NCBI GenBank assembly: GCA_021799315.1 | Contig: JAJZAR010000075.1 | Coordinates: 1 to 7,367 of the forward strand | Source of the DNA: Thermoplasmata archaeon | GTDB taxonomy: Archaea; Thermoplasmatota; Thermoplasmata; Thermoplasmatales; Thermoplasmataceae | DNA: 7,367 nucleotides | Direction of reading: 5' to 3' | Part shown: positions 1 through 3,568 of the stretch, piece by piece | How the letters are laid out: every line of letters begins with the position of its first letter | Position numbering within the stretch: the stretch's first letter is position 1 | Made by a program: the position numbers and the translations under genes | The notes under the pieces: generated by a model | Told to the model about the DNA's origin: nothing | The model's database searches: none | The model's input: only the letters and a program-made list of their open reading frames with translations

Positions 1-285
1 CCGATCTATTATATCTGGGTGCATGATATTGAAACATTCCAGGATGCAGAGGATCTGATGAAATATGCATCCACTGATTACAACACAGTGAGGCCACATT
101 CATCCATAGGTTATCTTGCACCTGAGGAGTTCGAGAAGAGATGGAATGAGGATGAGGAATTCAGGATTGAATTCCTGGAAGAGAGAAAAAGAAAGGAGGA
201 GAGAAGAGTGAAGAACAGAATTGAAAAGACAAGGAGGTTGAAAGAAAATGTCTCATTGGAAGACGGAAAAACTGTCCAGAATTAG
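1..285 (+). CDS. IS3-type transposase, C-terminal part (5' end outside window)
   Basis: This is the last 94 codons of a DDE transposase/integrase; the frame is already open at base 1, so the gene starts before the window. The visible peptide begins PIYYIWVHDIETF and carries the signature YNTVRPHSSIGYLAPEEF (about residues 27-44 of the visible part). That signature is typical of the end of the rve integrase core in IS3-family (IS150-like) OrfB proteins. The catalytic Asp residues and Glu should lie upstream and cannot be checked. After the core comes a strongly charged Glu/Lys/Arg tail of about 45 residues, probably helical, longer than in many bacterial relatives. The stop TAG (283-285) is 13 bp before the inferred end of the element. 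It is convergent with the IS630-type remnant at 296-565. Family assignment is good; the exact IS group is not determined. Confidence 0.85.
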   Translation, partial: PIYYIWVHDIETFQDAEDLMKYASTDYNTVRPHSSIGYLAPEEFEKRWNEDEEFRIEFLEERKRKEERRVKNRIEKTRRLKENVSLEDGKTVQN

Positions 286-298
286 AGGGGGCAGATCA
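1..298 (+). mobile_element. Right end of an IS3-type insertion sequence
   Basis: The element includes the transposase tail and 13 bp beyond its stop. Read inward from the right, the end is TGATCTGCCCCCTCT, fitting the TG...CA termini of IS3-family elements, with CA at 297-298. The boundary is placed at 298 because the IS630-type reading frame on the other strand is still recognisable up to codon 299-301 and is then stopped by the first three bases of this end (TGA, 298-296). The target duplication would begin CTG at 299, but the left copy is outside the window and cannot be checked. Confidence 0.6.
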
Positions 299-565
299 CT
301 GTGATGCTCCATCTTCAAGTATTTTTTTTAATTGTTTCTTCTGTTCCTCTGAGAGTCTGGATTTAGCACCTTTCTGTTTTATATTTTCATATCCAACATC
401 GTTTTCCTTGCGTACTCTCCAACTGTAAACAGTTCTTCTGTCAACATGAAGCATTTTTGAGATCTCTGAATTCTTGAAATTCTTCTCTATCAGATCGTAA
501 CCTTGCTTTCTCTTCCATTCCATATCTGTCAATTTATCCTGTCTGGAAGCTGTTCCGGAACTCAT
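296..565 (-). pseudogene. IS630-type transposase, N-terminal helix-turn-helix remnant
   Basis: This is the N-terminal DNA-binding part of an IS630-type transposase, 89 residues before the stop. It contains a homeodomain-like helix-turn-helix, with DLIEKNFKNSEISKMLHVDRRTVYSWRVR as its core (the repeated recognition fold), and a basic linker ending in EEQKKQLKKILEDGAS. In intact relatives the sequence continues into a second winged-helix segment and the DDE catalytic domain. All of that is missing here because the IS3-type end begins at the next codon and supplies the TGA stop. I place the start at ATG 565-563; a TTG five codons upstream (580) is possible but gives a leader absent from the conserved part. 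A TATA-like TAAATATTA lies about 22 bp upstream of the ATG. A run of eight A (minus strand, 322-329) near the 3' end could be a frameshift site in the parent element. It is probably inactive as a transposase; a surviving DNA-binding fragment cannot be excluded. Confidence 0.75.
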
Positions 566-582
566 TAATAAGATATGCAAAT

Positions 583-591
583 GTAATATTT
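583..591 (-). promoter_or_regulatory. TATA-like box of the IS630-type remnant
   Basis: TAAATATTA on the minus strand is centred about 22 bp upstream of the ATG at 565, slightly close but compatible with near-leaderless archaeal transcription. The neighbouring IS inserted only about 8 bp further upstream, so the natural BRE has been altered or moved away. Confidence 0.35.
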
Positions 592-598
592 ACATGTG
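590..598. repeat. Target-site duplication, left copy (TTACATGTG)
   Basis: The 9-bp TTACATGTG directly outside the left end of the complete IS is repeated exactly at 1927-1935 outside its right end. Outward and inward neighbours differ, so the duplication is exactly 9 bp. It contains the palindrome ACATGT. Confidence 0.85.
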
Positions 599-616
599 GG
601 GTGTGGGACACTATTC
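599..616 (+). repeat. Left terminal inverted repeat of the 1328-bp IS
   Basis: GGGTGTGGGACACTATTC pairs with 1909-1926. The inner 15 bp (602-616) match perfectly; two of the outer three positions differ. The last base, 616, is also part of the transposase stop codon (TAG on the minus strand, 618-616). Confidence 0.85.
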
Positions 617-1656
617 TAAAATCTGCCCATGTTGAATAAATTATGCCAGACGCCGGTGCAGAAGAGAGCGTTATCGATCCTGTCATCCCTCTTCTGTGCT
701 ATGTTCCATCCAAGCATCTTCTTGTCAGCTGCAAACCCTGATTCTGAATTGCTTCTCTTATGGTACTGTTCCAGGTATTTCATCGTGTCCTCAACAAATT
801 CCTTCATCGTTGATTTCCATTTCTGTGACCCATTCAGTGTTGCATTCTTCTTTGGTATTACGAACACCTTTGTATTGCCCAGTTCATCCATGTATGAAGG
901 CGATGAGTAATACCGGTCAAGCCGGATGGAGTCCATCTCTATTCCCATTGAAGAGAGAAGCTTCATTGCACGGTCATAAGCTTTCCTCTCCGATTTCATT
1001 GATGACCCAAAGGCAATGTATAACCTGGAATCCAGATCCATAAGGGCGAATGAATATGCAAACAGCCGTTTCTTATGGACCTCTGATTTCTTTGTTTCAT
1101 CTTTTTCTCTCCCGTTTTCGGGATTCTCCTTTGCAAGATCCTTGAGCTTCTGCGCATAGGATTCGTAGTTCTTCTTCACCGTAAGGGAATAGCCGGTACC
1201 GTCACCAGTTGCGTCTGAATTCTTAACTCCCTTCTTCTTCAGTATGAGGACATGAAGATTGTGTATGGCAATCAGCGTCTCATCATCCGAATACAACCGT
1301 TCTATGGTTTTGTACGATACATCTATGCCCGAGAGCATGGAGAATATGGCAAGCATGTTCGCAAACATCCTGTTCGATTCACCGACGAGCTGCTTGATCA
1401 GCAGTAACTTGACCCTCTGATCCAGTGTGAGGGAATGTGGATGCCCGGGCCCATGTATGATCTTGATTGTTGATATCGCCTCATCTATGAGCGGATCAAG
1501 ATCCTTCATTGCAATCTTGATTCTCTGTGCGAATTCCTGCTCATAGGTTCTCCAGTCCCTCTCTTTTTCTGGATGTTCCAGGGCATATTTCTTTCCCAGT
1601 GTGTCGTTTATCTCCTCAAGCTTGTACTGGATGTCATCACCGGTCACCCTGCCCAT
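616..1656 (-). CDS. DDE transposase of the 1328-bp IS (ISA1214-like)
   Basis: This intact 346-residue protein should cut and join the element's ends. Likely catalytic residues by motif are Asp152 in DATGDGTGYS, Asp247 in RLDRYYSSP (the position of the usual D-x-x-Y motif) and Glu305 in KRSNSESGFAADKK, giving the R-x3-E-x7-K pattern of IS4/IS5-like transposases. Spacing is D-95-D-58-E. The C-terminal GWNIAQKRDDRIDNALFCTGVWHNLFNMGRF closes the catalytic core with helices. The N-terminal 150 residues contain a helical, probably DNA-binding region (TLDQRVKLLLIKQLVGESNRMFANML, then VSYKTIERLYSD, which resembles a helix-turn-helix). A basic, Glu/Lys-rich insertion around 165-195 is unremarkable. 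The ATG at 1656 is supported by a TATA-like TTTATTA 28 bp upstream and no leader. The stop overlaps the left inverted repeat. The precise IS family name is less certain than the DDE assignment. Confidence 0.85.
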   Translation of the reverse strand: MGRVTGDDIQYKLEEINDTLGKKYALEHPEKERDWRTYEQEFAQRIKIAMKDLDPLIDEAISTIKIIHGPGHPHSLTLDQRVKLLLIKQLVGESNRMFANMLAIFSMLSGIDVSYKTIERLYSDDETLIAIHNLHVLILKKKGVKNSDATGDGTGYSLTVKKNYESYAQKLKDLAKENPENGREKDETKKSEVHKKRLFAYSFALMDLDSRLYIAFGSSMKSERKAYDRAMKLLSSMGIEMDSIRLDRYYSSPSYMDELGNTKVFVIPKKNATLNGSQKWKSTMKEFVEDTMKYLEQYHKRSNSESGFAADKKMLGWNIAQKRDDRIDNALFCTGVWHNLFNMGRF

Positions 1657-1680
1657 ATGGATACAGCATGACCTTGATGA

Positions 1681-1687
1681 TAATAAA
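1681..1687 (-). promoter_or_regulatory. TATA-like box for the IS transposase
   Basis: TTTATTA on the minus strand is centred 28 bp upstream of the ATG at 1656. This is the spacing expected for leaderless archaeal transcription, and it supports the chosen start. Confidence 0.45.
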
Positions 1688-1703
1688 CATATCTATAGAC
1701 ATG

Positions 1704-1710
1704 TTTAAAT
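1704..1710 (+). promoter_or_regulatory. TATA-like box for the DUF2080-like gene
   Basis: TTTAAAT is centred 25 bp upstream of the GTG at 1732. No Shine-Dalgarno sequence lies in between, consistent with a leaderless message. With 1681-1687 it forms a compact divergent promoter pair about 23 bp apart, so one bound protein could control both genes. Confidence 0.45.
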
Positions 1711-1731
1711 CATGATAGGAATTATCCACCT

Positions 1732-1914
1732 GTGAGCAGAAAGGTATTTGTCCTTGACAATAAGCTGACAATAAGTGATGATCAGATCGAGGGCATACTT
1801 GAGAGAACTGTCACCAAACAGGGGACATCAGCCAAGGCAGATGTGCCAAGACGATACCTTGGAAAGAGGGTCTACGTAATAATCACGAAATCAGAAGGAG
1901 AGGATCAGGAATAG
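1732..1914 (+). CDS. Small transposon-encoded protein, DUF2080-like
   Basis: A 60-residue protein starting at GTG (supported by the TATA-like box 25 bp upstream). The core VTKQGTSAKADVPRRYLGKRVYVIITK resembles the DUF2080 family of putative transposon-encoded proteins. It also resembles the swapped-hairpin AbrB/SpoVT pattern, with Gly-x-Ser-Ala, a strand, Pro-Lys/Arg, Gly-Lys-x-Val and a hydrophobic strand. In known archaeal IS elements such proteins accompany the transposase; their role is unproven. By fold it may bind DNA, and a regulator of the divergent transposase promoter or an accessory in end recognition are reasonable guesses. The stop TAG (1912-1914) lies inside the right inverted repeat. 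Although short, it has a clear promoter, a family-like core and an expected partner gene, so I consider it real. Confidence 0.75.
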   Translation: MSRKVFVLDNKLTISDDQIEGILERTVTKQGTSAKADVPRRYLGKRVYVIITKSEGEDQE

Positions 1915-1926
1915 TGTCCCACAGTC
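1909..1926 (-). repeat. Right terminal inverted repeat of the 1328-bp IS
   Basis: Plus-strand GAATAGTGTCCCACAGTC is the inverted partner of 599-616. The last two codons of the DUF2080-like gene (GAA TAG) lie within it. Confidence 0.85.
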
Positions 1927-1935
1927 TTACATGTG
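1927..1935. repeat. Target-site duplication, right copy (TTACATGTG)
   Basis: Exact direct repeat of 590-598. Removing 599-1935 restores a continuous pre-insertion sequence (...AATATTTACATGTG joined to TCTATACC...). Confidence 0.85.
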
Positions 1936-2566
1936 TCTATACCAAAATGAACATAATAGGCTCTAATCAACCTAAAGAGCAGTAATACGCGGTCATTTCT
2001 GCACAAACATCCTCTGGTAGTCCTATAGCTCCATAGAATTACCACAGGCACTGGACTATTGACTGAATGTTAATCTACGATCTATCCCGGATTGAGCCAT
2101 TAACGATCCATGACAGGTGATCTGTGTTATTTTTCCATCGATCAACAAGCTTAGGCATAAACCTTTCCCGATTAGCAACCATCTCCCTCTCTGTAAGCTA
2201 GTCTCCAAACCTTGAGAATTTGCCCCGCATTTTCCTCTGAGACCTTAACCCTCAGTGTTCTTCATAATTTTCATGACGGAATGAATAGAGCTTTCTGTTG
2301 CAAATGACGTAAATTACGGGTGAATGATAGAAATCCTCATGACCAAACATTATCGGGGATAAGACCGATTTTAAGGATTGCATCTCGGTTATTAGAAAAA
2401 TTGCAATTTTACGACAAAATGATTACAAGACTCTAGTGATGAGGATGAAATTACGATCTTTAGAACTTCTCAGGCAATGCCTTGCCTTGTTTTGTGCCCC
2501 AGGCAAGAGACATTGAAGCTTTCACATTTTATTCAACTGTAGGCTATCAGCTTGAAAATTTCTGGT
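1936..2566. other. Gene-poor stretch, 631 bp, possibly decayed
   Basis: I see no intact gene, RNA gene or IS end here. Immediately right of 1935 the sequence should continue the upstream part of the IS630-type element, but no terminal repeat is recognisable. One minus-strand frame from about 2383 to 1970 has fewer stops than its surroundings and gives protein-like stretches (for example LTEREMVANRERFMPKLVDRW at about 2197-2135). It is interrupted by TGA, TAG, TAG and TAA, so at best it is an old pseudogene, and its stop density is not clearly below chance. A set of competing short inverted repeats lies at 2472-2507 (listed separately). No T-rich terminator is evident after the glycosyltransferase stop at 2567. 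Confidence 0.5.
2472..2507. repeat. Competing inverted repeats AGGCAA / CTTGCCT / AGGCAAG
   Basis: AGGCAA (2472-2477) is followed after four bases by TTGCCT (2482-2487), a perfect 6-bp hairpin with loop TGCC. The same middle arm, CTTGCCT (2481-2487), also pairs with AGGCAAG (2501-2507) as a 7-bp stem with a 13-base loop. The two stems exclude each other. The site is 60-95 bp downstream of the glycosyltransferase stop, so it could mark the message end. No uridine run follows on the minus strand, and it may be incidental. Confidence 0.35.
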
Positions 2567-3565
2567 TCAGAACTTCAAAATCCGGCTAAAAATGAAAAAG
2601 GACATAGGTTTTGAAAAGAGAAAAAGGACTGATGAAACGTACAGGAGAAGGTCATATTTGCCTTTGGGTATCATATTCAGTCTTATTAGTTCGAATAATT
2701 CTGCCAGAACCTCATTTTTCTGTCCGGCGTTGCATATAATCGTTTCAATTCGGGCTCTGTGAAATTTCAATCTAATATACTCACGCGCAATAGGATTCAT
2801 TTTGAACGTGTCAGAAATATAGGTAAGCATACTCGCATAGGTTTCAGAAAATTTTGCTATGAACGCAGCATTCTCTTTGGGGTCAGATTTTAGGCTCACG
2901 CTCATGGAGTCATGTCTTCTCACAAATGTCAGTGTGGTCTCATCTATGAATACTGATTTCCCGGAATTCAATGCAAATAAAAAGTAGAGGCTGTCCGTGG
3001 TAGTAAATGTCAAGTCCGTAGCACCTTTGAACACATCAATATTGGATTCAAGCAGTGATTTCTTAACTGCCATGCACCCAGTGTTGTAGTCTGTGTTACC
3101 CGAGATCATTGAAGATAAAATTTCCCTCATGTCTTCGCTGGAAAAAAGATGGGTCTTTTTTGGCATTGGATGATGACTTCTTTTAAGTGATGTTCCTGAT
3201 AGATCTATTTCCTGCAGTGAGTTGTGATAGAAAATGCATTCAGGATGGTTTTCAAATACATCCAGTATTCTTGCCAGTCTGTCAGGGTGATATTTGTCAT
3301 CGTCCTCAAGAAATGTTATTATCTCTCCCTCGCAGATCTTCAGTGCTTCAAGTATTTTTTTAGCGAGGGATGCTTCCCCATTCAATAAATCGTAGCCGAA
3401 ACTTTCGATTAAATCATCTAAATTAGGGTCTAGAAAATTCTTTACCACCACTACCTGGAAGAGTTTCCTGTCAAGGGTCTGGTCTCTTATTGAAAGAAGA
3501 GCTTCTTTCAGAAATTCTTTGCGATCATGGGCCGTTACTATCACTGATATTTTCTTCCCGCACAT
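2567..3565 (-). CDS. Family 2 glycosyltransferase with C-terminal hydrophobic tail
   Basis: A 332-residue enzyme expected to move a sugar from a nucleotide-activated donor to an acceptor at the inner membrane face. The GT-A fold starts with KISVIVTAHDRKEFLKEAL (residues 5-23). The metal/nucleotide-binding acidic cluster is FLEDDDKYHPDRL (85-97, Asp88-90). A conserved-position Asp191 lies in TTDSLYFLFAL, and His218 in TFVRRHDSMS matches the late His of many GT2 enzymes. Residues 303-330 (LLLYVSSVLFLFSKPMSFFIFS) are hydrophobic and could be one or two membrane-embedded helices, anchoring the enzyme near a lipid-linked acceptor. The ATG at 3565 follows the upstream stop by three bases (TAA GTT ATG). 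A GGAGGT sequence 11 bases upstream supports translation from a shared message. Donor and acceptor cannot be predicted. The partner gene suggests a surface glycan pathway. Confidence 0.87.
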   Translation of the reverse strand: MCGKKISVIVTAHDRKEFLKEALLSIRDQTLDRKLFQVVVVKNFLDPNLDDLIESFGYDLLNGEASLAKKILEALKICEGEIITFLEDDDKYHPDRLARILDVFENHPECIFYHNSLQEIDLSGTSLKRSHHPMPKKTHLFSSEDMREILSSMISGNTDYNTGCMAVKKSLLESNIDVFKGATDLTFTTTDSLYFLFALNSGKSVFIDETTLTFVRRHDSMSVSLKSDPKENAAFIAKFSETYASMLTYISDTFKMNPIAREYIRLKFHRARIETIICNAGQKNEVLAELFELIRLNMIPKGKYDLLLYVSSVLFLFSKPMSFFIFSRILKF

Positions 3566-3568
3566 AAC

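Larger units (their letters stand above)
299..598 (-). mobile_element. Fragment of an IS630-type element, interrupted on both sides
   Basis: This segment lies between the IS3-type end and the 9-bp duplication of the 599-1926 element. It holds the broken orfA and its promoter region. The rest of the IS630-type transposase should lie to the left of the IS3-type element, outside the window. Its upstream terminal repeat, if preserved, should lie just right of 1935, because the two sides were joined before the 599-1926 insertion. I could not identify that repeat. Confidence 0.5.
599..1926. mobile_element. Complete insertion sequence, 1328 bp, ISA1214-like, two divergent genes
   Basis: Both ends are visible. 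The left end reads GGGTGTGGGACACTATTC inward, and the right end read inward on the other strand is GACTGTGGGACACTATTC (16 of 18 identical, inner 15 perfect). The element is flanked by the exact 9-bp duplication TTACATGTG. It holds a DDE transposase (minus) and a 60-residue DUF2080-like protein (plus), transcribed away from a shared 75-bp central promoter region. Size, two-gene content and duplication length agree with what I recall of the archaeal ISA1214 group, but a database match was not possible. Intact ends, intact genes and a perfect duplication suggest a recent insertion that may still be mobile. Confidence 0.85.

Noticed and set aside
629..1043. Plus-strand open frames of 93 and 115 codons
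   Set aside because: They lie wholly opposite the DDE transposase, whose frame has catalytic motifs. Their peptides are Ser/Phe/Cys-rich in the manner of antisense shadows, with no promoter.
1970..2383. Minus-strand pseudogene candidate with segments such as LTEREMVANRERF and GAIGLPEDVCAEM
   Set aside because: Four stops interrupt about 138 codons, not clearly fewer than expected by chance, and I recognise no family. It is mentioned in the gap entry but not called as a gene.
2461..2513. Short minus-strand frame MSLAWGTKQGKALPEKF
   Set aside because: Only 17 codons, no promoter and a stop a few codons upstream. It cannot be the tail of a longer gene because the glycosyltransferase lies directly upstream.
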